A stretch of 64,000 bases of DNA from Brachionus rotundiformis (GCA_016802295.1 JAESIW010000200.1:3841292-3905291); one strand, 5' to 3'. Shown: positions 34,700-45,906, counted from the stretch's first letter. Notes: generated by a model from the sequence alone, not told the origin. Numbers and translations: made by a program.

Positions 34700-35808
34700 A
34701 TGAATCGATTGGCACAAATTATAGAAAAAAGATTCTCAAATTTTAATGTTCTTTCGTTTAGATCGTTACAGCTAAAGCAATTCAATTCCATTAAGATAGG
34801 CAAAAAGATGGTTCAAACTTTAACCGTAGACCAACTTAAACAACGATCAGCTCAAGCACAAAATCTCATTGATAAATTAAAAAACCAAATTGAACAAATT
34901 AAATTACAAACAACTCCAACTTGTGTGAGTGAAAAAGTCAAGCATCTTCAGAAGGAAAATGAACAATTAAGAAACGAGGTGGAAAGATTAAAAAAAGAAC
35001 TCGAAGATGCTGAAAAAAACAAACCATCACGTAGAAGATTTTTAATTTAAAAAAAAGATTTATTTAAAATATTTGTGGAAATTAGAGCCAGTTTCAGCAG
35101 CACCAAAGCAAGAAGCTAAAAAATCTGAGTCTAAACAAAAACCAGCAAAGCAAGCTGAAGCTAGGCCAAAACAAGAGACTAAAAAAGCCCCAGAACCTGG
35201 TTGGTAGACTGAATTTTTGTTTGTACTAAAAATTAATTTATTTAAAATTAGTTGATGAAAAAGTTGATTTTTCAAAATTGGATGTAAGAGTAGGAAAGAT
35301 TGTCCAAGTTGCCAAGCATCCTGATGCAGACTCATTATATGTTGAACAAATTGACTTAGGTGAAGGCAAATACAGAAATGTTTGCAGTGGTTTGGTCAAG
35401 CATATACCATTAGAAGGAGTAAGAAAAAATAATTGACCATAAATTTAATAATTTATTGTATTTGATTTTAAGATGCAAGATAAAATGGTGCTAGTGTTGT
35501 GCAACTTGAAGCCGTCTAAGTTAAGAGGTGTTTTATCTGAAGCCATGGTACTGTGCGCTAGCACTCCAGAAAAAGTTGAACTTCTAGTTCCTCCACAAGG
35601 AGCCCAAATTGGAGATAGAGTCACAGTGCAGGGATTTGTTGGCGAGCCAGCTCCTGAAATAAACACCAAAAATAACATTTTTGGTAAAGTACAAGTAGAT
35701 TTGAAAACTAATGAAAACTTGGAAGCAACCTATCTTGGAAAATTGTGGGAGGTTGCTGGAAAAGGCCCGGTAACCACTTCAACTCTCAAAAATGTACCCA
35801 TTAAATAG
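34700..35808 (+). CDS. AIMP1: AIMP1 (p43/EMAPII), multi-tRNA-synthetase complex protein
   Basis: Four exons (34700-35030, 35086-35199, 35252-35418, 35473-35808) join in frame to 315 aa; the human protein is 312. It is a scaffold and tRNA-binding subunit of the cytoplasmic aminoacyl-tRNA synthetase complex. Residues about 45-105 form a leucine-zipper-like coiled coil used for complex assembly. A Lys/Ala/Gln-rich linker in exon 2 follows. From about residue 152 to the end is the EMAPII-type tRNA-binding OB fold: [20 protein letters not shown], then [20 protein letters not shown] and a region ending GKGPVTT. The chosen ATG adds 36 residues before a second candidate, [11 protein letters not shown] (34808). 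Human AIMP1 also has an N-terminal extension. The extension here is basic and hydrophobic, so the start is uncertain. Confidence 0.93.
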
Positions 35809-36945
35809 TTTGTTTAATTAATTTTATGCAAAATTTCAAATAAAATATTTGAATAAGCATCTTTTTATATTCTTTGGAAGTGACTTTTAAGGAAATGACA
35901 ATCATTCCAATAAACTTAATTTTTTTAAGCTTAATTATAAAATTTAAAAAATTCCTTGCATATGATTTTTAATTATAAAGCTACGGGACACTTCCCGGTT
36001 TCAAATTTATTATTATCTTTTTTGACTGTTTTTGAATTATTAATGATTTCAAAGCAAATTTTTTGAATAATTTAATATTTATATTTAAGGATGATAAATA
36101 AGACAAATGAACTTTTCTTAATTATATTAAACGATTAAGCTCAAAATTGGGTTAAAAGGTGCAGTATACTGATACTGTAAGTTTGAAGTAATGCTTCATA
36201 GAAAAGAAAAAAGGCTTTGAATTTTACAAAATTTATTTTCAATGGTAGTTGAGGTCTTTGAATAACAAAATTTATATCACTTTTTAATGCAACTTGATTA
36301 GTTTAAATATTTAGCTACGTCAAATTAGCTTTCTATCATTATTATCTTTGGTAATTGAGATAATCGGTATTGTTTGGGAAAAATGATTTTTATTTTTTTT
36401 TTAACAGATTTTTTATTAATCTTAAACGATTAAACTATAAATAAGGATAAAACAAATTTATTTTGTCTTTAAAGCAGATAATATAATTCCCAACTTAACC
36501 ATATTTTCAGAGACGCTAAAAAGTTCGACACAGCAATGAAAAACTAAAAAATTTTATCATAAGATAAATGTAACTGTTGTTTATCTTAAAAAAATAATCA
36601 TTTTAAAAATTAAATAAAATATTTTAATATTAATGTTTGAAAAAATTGATTAATTTCTAATTAGTTTGTAAAATATATTATTTTAAGATGTTATTAAGCC
36701 AAAAAAAGCCGTGAGTCTTCTAGGGTCAAATTCTCGCGGCTTCTTGACTAATATACTAGAGAAGTATAAGTTTTAAGTTAGAAAAACTAAGAAATTTATA
36801 ATTTATAAAGTTTTTTGAATATTTAAATTTATAGATAAAAGAATTTCAATTTAAAAAATAAATCGAATATTTTATTTTAAATCTAGAATAGAGTACATAT
36901 TTGCAATTAAAAATTTTAATAAAAAAATAATCTTAATTTCCTAAT
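35809..36945. other. Intergenic DNA between convergent AIMP1 and DNAJC9
   Basis: Both neighbours end here. AATAAA-type signals follow the AIMP1 stop near 35840. A small hairpin lies at 36706-36742, listed separately. Otherwise this is AT-rich DNA without exons. Confidence 0.6.
36706..36742. other. GC-rich hairpin 3' of DNAJC9
   Basis: AAGCCGTGAG (36706-36715) and CTCGCGGCTT (36733-36742) are inverted repeats with one mismatch, which becomes a G-U pair in RNA. The loop is 17 nt. It lies about 200 bp beyond the DNAJC9 stop in AT-rich DNA. It could be a 3' UTR structure, a small RNA or a repeat relic. Confidence 0.4.
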
Positions 36946-38045
36946 TTACAATCTTTTGACTTTTTTCTTAATGGTTTTTCCCTTCTGCGAAACTTTGGAA
37001 CTGGTTTTGGCTTTTTTTTTTACAAGTGGAGACTTTTTTTTAGTCTTGCGAGTCATCTCATCTTCGGACTCCTGGTCGCTCTCGCTCTCGTCTTCAATTT
37101 CGCTTTCCTGATCTTCTTTTTTTGGAGCTTTTCCTTTTTTGGAATATTTCTTTGTCAGGTGATCTAGAAAGCTGCTTGATTCTTTTTCGCGTCTGGCCAA
37201 TATAGCTTTACGCAGACCATCTTGACTTTCGTCGACTCCGAGCTCTTTTCTCAATTTTTCGGCCTCTTCGGCCTCTTTTTCAAATTTGGCCTTGCGTTTT
37301 AAAGCTTTCTTGTTGCTCTCTTTGCTAAATTTGTCGTATTCCTCTACATCACCTTTCTTAATGGCCTCACTAATTATCTCCTTAAAGCGTGGCTCATCCT
37401 CAATCGAGTCTTGAGAGAACATTTCTTCCAGAATAAGGTCCATATTTCCTTCATGCTTTTGGTAAAATTTCAGCAAGTCATTTCTTTCTTCGTCCGAATT
37501 TCTGTAATTTTCAAAAAACTTGTCCACATCTTCAGTGGTGACCTTTTTGAACATGTTTCGCCAATGGGTCTCCCAGTCTTTGATGTTCTCTCCAAAGAAC
37601 TCATCTTCTCCATCAATGCATCCTGTTTCGTCATAAATTTTCTTTTTCTCTTCATCACTGAGAATGCTGTAAATTTTTCCCAATATTTGGAATTTCTCTT
37701 TTGCTTCGGGTTTTTTGGCCTCATCAGTAACTTTGTCCGGATGATATTTTAATGAAAGCTTGTAATATGCTCTCTTTACTTGAATTAATCAAAATAAGAT
37801 AAAATTTTTTTAAAATTGTGCTAATTACTATGGCCTGCATCTGCTTTGTCTTTTTCCAAATTTAAAACAGAATACAGATCTTTAGTTCCAAATGCTTGTT
37901 CGCATTCCTTCATAAATGATGACTTGGACTCTTGGCTTTGGTCGCTGGACGAGTCATGATCTTCGTTGGATGAATTAACAGATTCATTATTTACTTGACT
38001 CATGTTAGATTTTTTTGGAATAAATCTCTTCTTAATTCTACCCAT
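36946..38045 (-). CDS. DNAJC9: DNAJC9, J-domain co-chaperone
   Basis: Two exons (37829-38045 and 36946-37778) give 349 aa. In other animals DNAJC9 recruits Hsp70 and acts as a histone H3-H4 chaperone in the nucleus. The N-terminal 45 residues are basic then Ser/Asp/Glu-rich and are longer than in the vertebrate protein. The J domain starts at AFGTKDLYSVL (51-61) and contains the essential HPD tripeptide at 85-87 (KYHPDKV), encoded just after the 50-nt intron. The downstream part keeps family features: WETHWRNMFKKVTTEDVDKF, then EEPRF-like DEPRFKEII, and RKELGVDESQDGLRKAI. The C-terminus is a long acidic then lysine-rich tail absent from the human protein (260 aa), probably nuclear targeting or histone contact. 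It shares a 205-bp divergent promoter interval with the DDIAS-like gene. Confidence 0.93.
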
Positions 38046-38250
38046 TTAGAGAAAACAAGCTTGTTAAAAATGAAATTAAAACTGAACTTCAATTAAAAGC
38101 TTGTTATAAAGCTTAATTTATCCTTGCTGAATCGGATGGAAAATCAAAAGAAAATTTTAAATAAATAAGTTTGGCATGTACAAACTAGAAGAATAAAAAT
38201 TAATTTTACATTTATTATTTTATTGTTGAGAATAATAAAATTATGATATA
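38046..38250. promoter_or_regulatory. Divergent promoter interval of DNAJC9 and the DDIAS-like gene
   Basis: Only 205 bp separate the two start codons, which face away from each other. Any promoter for either gene must lie here or overlap the neighbouring gene. The interval contains a small AAGCTTGTTA(T)AA/GCTTAATTTA-type repeat around 38095-38125 and AT-rich DNA. No specific factor site was recognised. Confidence 0.55.
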
Positions 38251-39003
38251 ATGAAAAAAATGGGCGAAAAAATTGGATTTAATCTTTTCCAAATTATTGG
38301 CATAAAAAATGCTGATTTGACTTATCCATATTGTACTAATTGTTATAAAAAAGTGTTTTATTTGAGTGAAAGAAAAAAGTATGAAGTTTATTTTAAATTT
38401 TATTAAAAAATATATAAAATTAGAGTGCCATTAGGTGGTGCTGTAATAGCTGCAGTGAAGAGTTTATCAGAGTGAAGCATCGGTTTAAGGTAATAATTGA
38501 AATTTCTGACTCGGTTGAATGTAAAAAATGTGCCGGTTTTGGCAAACAAATGGAAATTTTTTTTGGTACCGAAGCTGATAATATTTATAAGTAAAGATAA
38601 ATAGTTCTGAAACAATCTGAAATTTATATAATTTGAAAGATATAAAATGAAAATAGATCAATCAAATGAAAAATGGAGTGATTTGATTGAGAACGCATTT
38701 AGATGGTGTCTCTTGGGACGCTGGTTCCTTTTTGATTTAAAATTGGGAAAGCCTACTGAAGGTATGAAAACATATTTGATAAGAAATGTTTGTTTACCAA
38801 AGCATGAAGTTGAAAATTTTGTTCCAATCCATTGTTTTTTAAAAAATCGTCATCTCTTAATTGATGAAAAAAATCTGAATGATTCTTTCTGCATCGAGGA
38901 GTCAGCTGATGCTTCCATAATAAATGATACAATTATTGAAGAAAATTTCTGTGAGGAAAGAAAAATTTGTCAATTACTTGAAAATGTGACTTTTTTTAAA
39001 TGA
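38251..39003 (+). CDS. DDIAS/noxin-like OB-fold protein with zinc ribbon
   Basis: Three exons (38251-38378, 38435-38590, 38640-39003) assemble in frame to 215 aa. The first two exons have no long ORF and were found by splicing. The assembly matches the N-terminal RPA1C-like OB domain of vertebrate DDIAS (noxin), a DNA-damage-induced anti-apoptotic protein. Features in order are NADLTYPYCTNCYKKVFYLS, WCCNSCSEEF, a basic strand VKHRFKVIIEI, FFGTEADNIYK and, in exon 3, an RWCLLGRWFLFDLKLGKP strand. Cysteines 28 and 31 with 45/46 and 49 form a zinc ribbon inserted in the OB fold. The protein is far shorter than human DDIAS (~1000 aa) and stops soon after the OB domain, ending FFK. Exon 3 has a candidate inner ATG at 38647, but the upstream exons fit far better. 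Confidence 0.75.
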
Positions 39004-39235
39004 ATTAATTTAAAATTAGAATTAACTTATTTGAAATAAGGCAATGAAAATTTAATGTAAATTTATGTTTAATTATAAAATTTTTTTTTAAAACTTAATT
39101 TCTTAATTCTTTTACTTTTAAAACTAAATCTCTTGTTGAGTTATCATCAAAAAAAGTTATTTATCAATAAAGAATAAAAAATTAAGAATAAATTATAATA
39201 TCGTTTGATCGAATTTACGCGAACATTAAAGATAG

Positions 39236-39342
39236 TTCGAGTATGTTTCGAGAAACTGCTCAGCTAATCTTTTTAGAAAATAAAATTTTTTATACACCCA
39301 TTTCTTCTGGAAATTACTAGATAACTAAAAATAATATAAATA
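39236..39342 (+). promoter_or_regulatory. Heat-shock elements and TATA box of the small Hsp gene
   Basis: TTCGAGAA at 39247-39254 and TTCTGGAA at 39305-39312 are both perfect TTCnnGAA heat-shock dyads. An extra TTC half-site lies at 39236-39238. TATAAATA at 39335-39342 is placed about 25 bp after the second dyad and about 80 bp before the ATG. This arrangement is what HSF-controlled promoters look like and predicts heat induction. Confidence 0.7.
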
Positions 39343-39420
39343 ATACTTGGAAAAAAATAATTTTTTTAATAATATTTAAAAAGTAATTGATAAAAAATAA
39401 TTCAAAACAAAAGAAAAAAA

Positions 39421-40230
39421 ATGTCCTTAATTCCACATATGTTTCCAAGATCAATGTTTGACATGGATCTTTGGTCGCGACCACAAAGTCTCGGCTTTGG
39501 TCCATCCACACTCGACTTGTTCGATCCATTCGACGAGTTGGACCACATGATGGGCCGTAATCTGATGTGGCTCAATAGACCTACTCTGTTTGATGAACTA
39601 TCAGAGCCCAAAGTACCACAAAAGTACAGAATCAAAGTTGATTGTAGAGGCTACTCGGCCGATTCATTGAAGGTAAAAGTGTCGGACGACAAGCAAAAAT
39701 TGATTGTTAGTGGCAAAGAGGGTGAAAATAAAACAGACGATGAAGACTATCACATAAGAGAATTTAAAAAAAGCTTTAAAATACCACCAAATGCTGAAGT
39801 TGACAAAATGGTTAGCTTTTTGGCTTCCAATGGACAGCTAGTAGTTGAATTGCCGCTTAAAGTTGACAAAGGTGGCAAAAATAAGGAAGATTACTTCCCG
39901 CGAGTTGTTGACAGTCAAGATGGAACAAAGAGAGTAGAAATGAACTTTTCTTTACCAAACCACATAGATCCATCAAAAGTAAAAGTAACTTGCAAAGATC
40001 GAGACGTGGTCATTCAGGCAGAAGATAAACAAGAAACATCAGATGGCATTTCCCAAGTCAGCTACTACAGACGTACAACTCTACCAGCCAATACCAACTT
40101 CAACTCTTTGAAATGCCAATTGGACAAAAATATGCTTGCATTGAAAGCTGATTTGAATTTTGACTTGAACAGTTCGGACCATCAAATTCCCATTGAAAAC
40201 ACAAATGATCAAAAATCAGTCAAAAATTAA
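39421..40230 (+). CDS. Small heat-shock protein with two alpha-crystallin domains
   Basis: A 269-residue intronless Hsp20-family protein, an ATP-independent cytosolic chaperone that holds unfolded proteins. The N-terminal region (1-60) contains aromatic and Asp-Pro-Phe motifs (LDLFDPFDE). The first alpha-crystallin domain spans about 67-147 (KYRIKVDCRGYSADSLKVKV ... NGQLVVELPL), with the usual G-x-L-x-V strand. A second, more divergent domain spans about 168-247 (TKRVEMNFSLPNHIDPSKVK ... NMLALKADL). A short hydrophilic tail includes IPI (256-258), an I-x-I docking motif. Tandem-domain small Hsps of similar build are known from flatworms. Lack of introns and nearby heat-shock elements fit rapid stress induction. 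Confidence 0.92.
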   Translation: MSLIPHMFPRSMFDMDLWSRPQSLGFGPSTLDLFDPFDELDHMMGRNLMWLNRPTLFDELSEPKVPQKYRIKVDCRGYSADSLKVKVSDDKQKLIVSGKEGENKTDDEDYHIREFKKSFKIPPNAEVDKMVSFLASNGQLVVELPLKVDKGGKNKEDYFPRVVDSQDGTKRVEMNFSLPNHIDPSKVKVTCKDRDVVIQAEDKQETSDGISQVSYYRRTTLPANTNFNSLKCQLDKNMLALKADLNFDLNSSDHQIPIENTNDQKSVKN

Positions 40231-40590
40231 TTAATTATTTAATGATATATTTTAGTTTTTTCTTTTAGGATTTATTTTTATGTAATTCATATTTATTTAA
40301 ATAAAATTTAAAATTTATTTTATATATTTTAACTAAATTGTAAATTTAGGAATTCAAAAAAGTTAGATTTTAAATTAAATTGAGTATATTAATTAAAAAA
40401 ATACTTGAGGAAAACTCTGTTAATCACTTAACAAACTTTAAGTAAATTACACATATTAATTTAAATTTAAAAAATGGTAGTGGAATTTTTCTAATTCAGA
40501 TTATTAAAAACTAGAAAAATTTGGAATTTATTTAAAAAATTAAAAAAAATAACATCAATATATTTTTACAATTAAATAACTTGTTATCTT
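40231..40590. other. Short interval between convergent small Hsp and TEX2
   Basis: AT-rich 3' flanks of both genes. AATAAA near 40300 could terminate the Hsp transcript. Nothing else recognisable. Confidence 0.6.
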
Positions 40591-43500
40591 TCAAAGGCTG
40601 TTAACTTCACTATTCAATAAAGGAATATAAAAATCATCCATATTCGGATAAACCAATAACTTTTGGAACTCATTTCTTAGTTTATCGGCAATAAAGTCCG
40701 ATATAGCTGAATATGATACTTCAGTTTCGCCTACTTGTGGTGTCGCCACAAGGTCCATTTTGGGCTTCTTGACAAATCCGTACCAAATTCTATCTGAAGG
40801 ATGAGGAGGTATATTCAATGCAATCGTACCTGTTACACGTTTTAATTCAACGTTAAGCAATAGTTGACAGTTAGAAACATTTTCCATGGCTTTTTTTATG
40901 TATTTCATCTCGGCTGCTTTCTGGAAATAGTTTGATGCTGCTATTTTGTTTACAATATTCAATATCTTTTTGCTTGGATTCACCCTTAGTTAAAATATAT
41001 TATTATTTTTAAAATTTTAGTTTTTGTATTGCTTGTAGCATGAATCTGAACCGTGTTTTAGGCCTAAATTATTAAATTATGTTGAAGAATTTTGAATACC
41101 TTTTTATTTTTTATCATTTATTGAAAAATTTTAATCTTTAGAATCCTGAGAATGGTTAAAAAAAATTCAAATATGGTAATATCATCCATCCTTTAGAAGA
41201 AAATCAAAACTGTTTACTCCAAAAATGGAAAATGGATCTTGAAAAGTACCAAATTCAAAAAATAGATTTATTTATTTTTTTAAGTTTATTTTTTCAAGTC
41301 TAAATGGATCCTTTATTAATAAATATGATGGAATTATCAGGTGGAATTTTTAATTTGAGCCAGTTTTATCTTTTTTCAACAATCAATCCCAAGGTGCTGT
41401 TTTTAAATAATTTTTAACAACTTTTTAAAAAATTAATTTTTTTTTTAAGTTTTAATTAACGGGTGCCCAATAATGCTTGTCCTAAACTTTAATTATTAAA
41501 AAAAATATCATGCAATAAAGGTAAACTAATAATATTTTAAAGTCTTAAACGAAATTTTATCTATTTTTCAAAGACAGTCATGTTTTTTTTAATTATTTAT
41601 TTTTTTTCACATGTCCAGCCCGTAAATGTCATGTATAATCTTGGCAAAATTGTCCTCGGTGGTTTACAAAATTCGAATATCACTTTTATATATCTGTTTG
41701 TACAGTATTTAATCTTGATTAAAATGAGCCATAATTTATTTTATTCGGATGATTTTTACTGAAGTTATGATTAAAAAACATCAAAATTTTATAATTTTTT
41801 GAATAAGTGAAAGTTGAGTTAATGATAGTTTTATTTTAATATCTATTGATCAAAATTAAATATTTGTCTGAAATTTATTACCTAGAATAAGAGCTATAAA
41901 ATAAGTGTACAAACAGATATATAAAAGTGATATTCGAATTTTGTAAACCACCGAGGACAATTTTGCCAAGGATTAAACATGACATTTACGGGCTGGACAT
42001 TGAAAAAAATAAATAATTAAAAAAAACATGACTATCTTTGAAAAATAGATAAAATTTCGTTTAAGACTGTAAAATTTTATTAGTTTACCTTTATTGCATG
42101 ATATTTTTTTTTAATAATTAAAGTTTAGGACAAGCATTATTGGGCACCCGTTATTAATTATAATTAGGAATAAATATATGTCTATACAAAATTTTACTAT
42201 TTATTTAGATAGGTGGGGAAGAGAAGTTTTTCTTGGTAAAAAAAAATTTTTGACATATGGTGATAAAAATTGGTCTTAAATATCTTAAAAACTTACGTTT
42301 CTACAAGTTTACTTTCTTCATCTGAATGAACATATTCATCGCCTGAAGACTCGGGACTGTCCTCTTCCGAAGAATCCTCAATTGCGCGATTATGCTGTCT
42401 ATTGGGTCTCGACTGACGCGTACATTCAGCATCGTCAGACTTAAGCTTCATCAAATTGAGTTTGGTAGCAAGACTCATTTGAATACTACCATTATAGTCA
42501 ATGTCCAAATGAACCCATAAACCTTTGTCATCATACCAAGGCTCACTGACTTGCTTAATCAACGGAACCACACTGCCAAGATCCACTCCAGTCACATTCA
42601 AGCCTTCTACAAAATATGGCATCCGAATCTTGTTCAATTTATTCTGAATTTTGGTATGAACTTGTCCAATCCAGTACTTGTTGTAGAAAAAGTCCGCAAA
42701 GATCCGAATTAGGAATGTGTTCATAAAAGCTAGTGATGAGTCGTACATGTAGTTCGATTCAGTTTGTGTTTCAGCATTCAAATCACCATCTTCTTTTTTC
42801 TCATTCTCATTTACTTTATACACTATTTTATCATTAATTACATCATATTTTAGATTTAAACTAGTCTGTGATACCAAACGCTTTGGTACTTCAATCATTC
42901 TCGAATTTCTGTAATTTTCACTACTCAGCAATTGTTTTAAAGAAGATTTTTTAAACAAATTGAACCATTCTTCTTTTTCTCGATCAGTTCTGGCAAAAAG
43001 TATAAGCTCACTTTCTAAAGTTTCTGAAGGCTCTTGTTTTTTGTTCAAAAGTTTGCATTTTTTTATACAAATTGGATACTTTTTTGACCAATAGCGCTTA
43101 CGACACAGCTGATTTGGCAAAAGCGAGACCTCACTATCACCAATGTCAAATATTCTCAAGTCATTGAGTTGCACTTGGCCAATTTTTTCATCTGCAGTAG
43201 CTCGCTTTGGCACATGACTCGAGCTTATTTGCAGTCTGAGTAAACTTCCGTCCAAATTTAAATAAACTGACCGTGTTTTATTAATAAAATAGCTTTCTGG
43301 CGAATAGCTTTCTCTGAGTTCATTCATCCAGCCCTTAAAGACTCCATCAAAATTTCTATTTTCTTTCCTAACAGCTGACTGGTAAAGAAAATTCTTAATT
43401 TGTTGCTCATTTTGGTCAGCTGGCTGATCGTTTTTAGAGGCACATAAATATTTTAAAATGTCAAATTTGACCATCAAGAAAGCAATTCCCAAGCAAGCAC

Positions 43501-44086
43501 CAAGACCTGTGACAAAACCCAAAATAAAAATTAAAACACTGTAAGAAATGCTTTTGGAAATGATGACTAAAATGCTAAAGATAAGAATAATTGATGGCAT
43601 GATGTAACTATAATACCATGTAGTGATACCATCTTGCATAGAATTGACTGTTGATGCTTCGCTCGGTGGGTCGGTCTCTGCCTGACTTGACACATCAGGC
43701 TCAACAGCTATTGCGGGCTCTAATATCGGGCTGTTTTCGGGTTCCAATGTGCTCAATGGCGTATTCAGACTAATCGACTGCACTAGGCTTTTTTTTGGCA
43801 TGATATGTATTTCACTTTTAGATTTCTCCAACTTATGCTCGAGCAATACAGCATCGTTGTGAGGTGGTGAATCCGAAGTATCTTTTTGTTCGGTCAGAAG
43901 TTTGGACAACGAAATAGAGGGCTTCGTCCCAGACGAAAGCTTTCGTTCAATATTAGTGGCAAAAGTGCTTATGAGCTTTGATGAGGAGTCTGAGCGGTTT
44001 TTCTTAAATCGATCGAATAAGTTTTGAGCTAGCTCACCAGCGCCAGAGCCCAGAGAATGAGCTAAACTGTCTTTTATTGAACTCAT
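40591..44086 (-). CDS. TEX2: TEX2-like SMP-domain lipid-transfer protein
   Basis: Two exons (42297-44086 and 40591-40984) give 727 aa. TEX2 proteins sit in the ER membrane and move lipids at contact sites through an SMP domain. Residues about 1-150 are Ser-rich and disordered. Two hydrophobic segments (about 158-178 and 182-206) form the ER hairpin. A divergent PH-like region (about 260-400) follows, with LRLQISS and REEWFNLFK-like KEEWFNLFKKS. The SMP domain starts near FLIRIFADFFYNKYWIGQVH and includes WVHLDIDYNG. It is interrupted by an acidic linker, as in vertebrate TEX2, and resumes in exon 2 with NYFQKAAEMKYIKKAMENVS, DRIWYGFVKKP and PNMDDFYIPL. The protein is shorter than human TEX2 (~1130 aa), mainly in the disordered N-terminus. 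A 697-bp MITE lies in its 1312-nt intron. Confidence 0.9.
41457..42153. mobile_element. Long-terminal-inverted-repeat MITE in the TEX2 intron
   Basis: The left arm (41457 to about 41705) starts TAACGGGTGCCCAATAATGC. The right arm (about 41907-42153) is its reverse complement over roughly 248 bp, with few mismatches by eye. About 200 bp of unrelated AT-rich DNA separates the arms. TTAAT flanks both sides (41452-41456 and 42154-42158), a likely 5-bp target duplication. The high identity of the arms suggests a fairly recent insertion. No transposase frame is present; the open frame at 41580-41762 is only arm sequence. Confidence 0.85.
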
Positions 44087-45906
44087 TTAATTTCAAAATA
44101 ATTATTAAGATAATAAAATTAACAAAAAAAACTCATTATTTTAATTTAAATTTTATAATTTATTATAATTTATTTAAATGACAAAAATTAAAATAATTTT
44201 ATTTTTAAAAAATCAAATGCGTTAAAAATAGCACTTTTATTAATCGATTTTTAGTTTAATTTATAATTAAATATTATATTATTTTTTTTTAACTTTAAAT
44301 AATTTTAAGTCAAAAAATATTAGTTGAATCGATAATATAATTTTTTGGATTCAAATAATTAAACACATAAATTTACAACATAAATGTTGTTCGGCTAATT
44401 TCTGACGATTTTTACACAGTTAAATTTTTTCAATATTTTTTAAATGTTTTTTGAATTGGACATTTTATTGAAATTTTTTTATTAATAATTTAAATTGGAG
44501 AAGCTTAATTTTAAAATTATGTTCTAAATATGATTTATATAAATATTCTCTAATTAATGAAAAATATTATACTTTAATTATAATTTATTAAGTGTTTTAT
44601 TAAAAAATGTTAAATTTATTAAGAAATTTATTTCCAAAGTGCAGATAAAAAGCCTTCAAGTTTTTTTTTTTAATGAAAAAATATCGAATGTGATTTTTTT
44701 ATTAAACAATAAAAATAAATAAAATTTTACTCAATTTTATAAGTTTATTTAAATTATATTCTATAAATAGCATTTTTATAATTTTCAAATTTAAAATTAG
44801 AGAAAGAAAACAAAAAACTCTATAAAATGCACAATTTAATTTTGAAATTTTAAAAAGCATTCAAAGAAATGATAAATAAGCTTTTGATCAAATCGTTTCA
44901 GACTCGCTAATAGATTTATCACTCAATTCTAGGTCCTAAATAAAATTATGATTCTTATTCAAAATAAATTGAATTAATAAAATGTTTTGACAAATAAATC
45001 GTTATAACTTAAACGATATTGACTAATCGAAAAACATATAACTTTTAAATAATTTTTACTTGTGAGTCGCTATTATAAAGCTAATGTAATAAAAAATGAC
45101 CTATGTGTTCTTACGGTAATAGATTGGATTCGGTTTTAAAATTTTTATTTATTTAATTTAATTATATTTAAATTACCACTAAAATAAAGATTTATTTGTC
45201 TATAAAATTTATTTATAAAGCTTGACAACTAAATATTCTTTCTTGGACCAATAATTTTGCTAAATTAAATATGTTTGCTTGTACTATAAACTACCAGTTA
45301 TAAACAAGATTTTGATAAAATAAAAACTAATAATAAATATAATTAATTAAGTAATTTAATTTAATTTGTATAATCAATTATTTCTAAATCCCATATTTTT
45401 TGGTAAAATTAGCTAAGTTCTAAATTATTTATAATTCATCAAATTTTTTTGAACAATTTAGAGACTAAAAGTTAAAAGACCCAGTTGAACGTAAGCATTT
45501 TGCATTGATTCTACTTAAAGTTTCGTAAGATAACGTAAAATAACGTAATTTTGCCGACTTTTTATGGAACTGTTAAGTTCTTTTCAATTCAGAAAAACTT
45601 GAATAACTATTTTACTAAAAGAGATAATTTAGTTCTATAAAATACTCAATTAAACCCCAAATTTACCATCTCATGCATGTTAAACAAAATTTTGACAAGG
45701 TAAAGATTTTGATCAAAATTTTACTGTTCATATTAGATAAAAATTATCATCAAACTTTTTATTTTATGATTCTGAAATTATTTCAAAATTGCTTTTGCTG
45801 AGCTAACATTGAATGAAAAAAATTAACAAACATTATTCATAACCATGTTCTACAGGGTTTTGGAATTTTAAAGAATTAAATCTAATAATCTTAATCTAAT
45901 AATCTT

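Noticed and set aside
41580..41762. 60-codon ORF in the TEX2 intron
   Set aside because: It lies inside an inverted-repeat MITE arm and is not a gene.
42241..42296. Reading TEX2 exon 1 through to its in-frame stop as the true end
   Set aside because: A GTAAGT donor precedes the stop, and the second half of the SMP domain lies in the 40591-40984 exon in matching phase.
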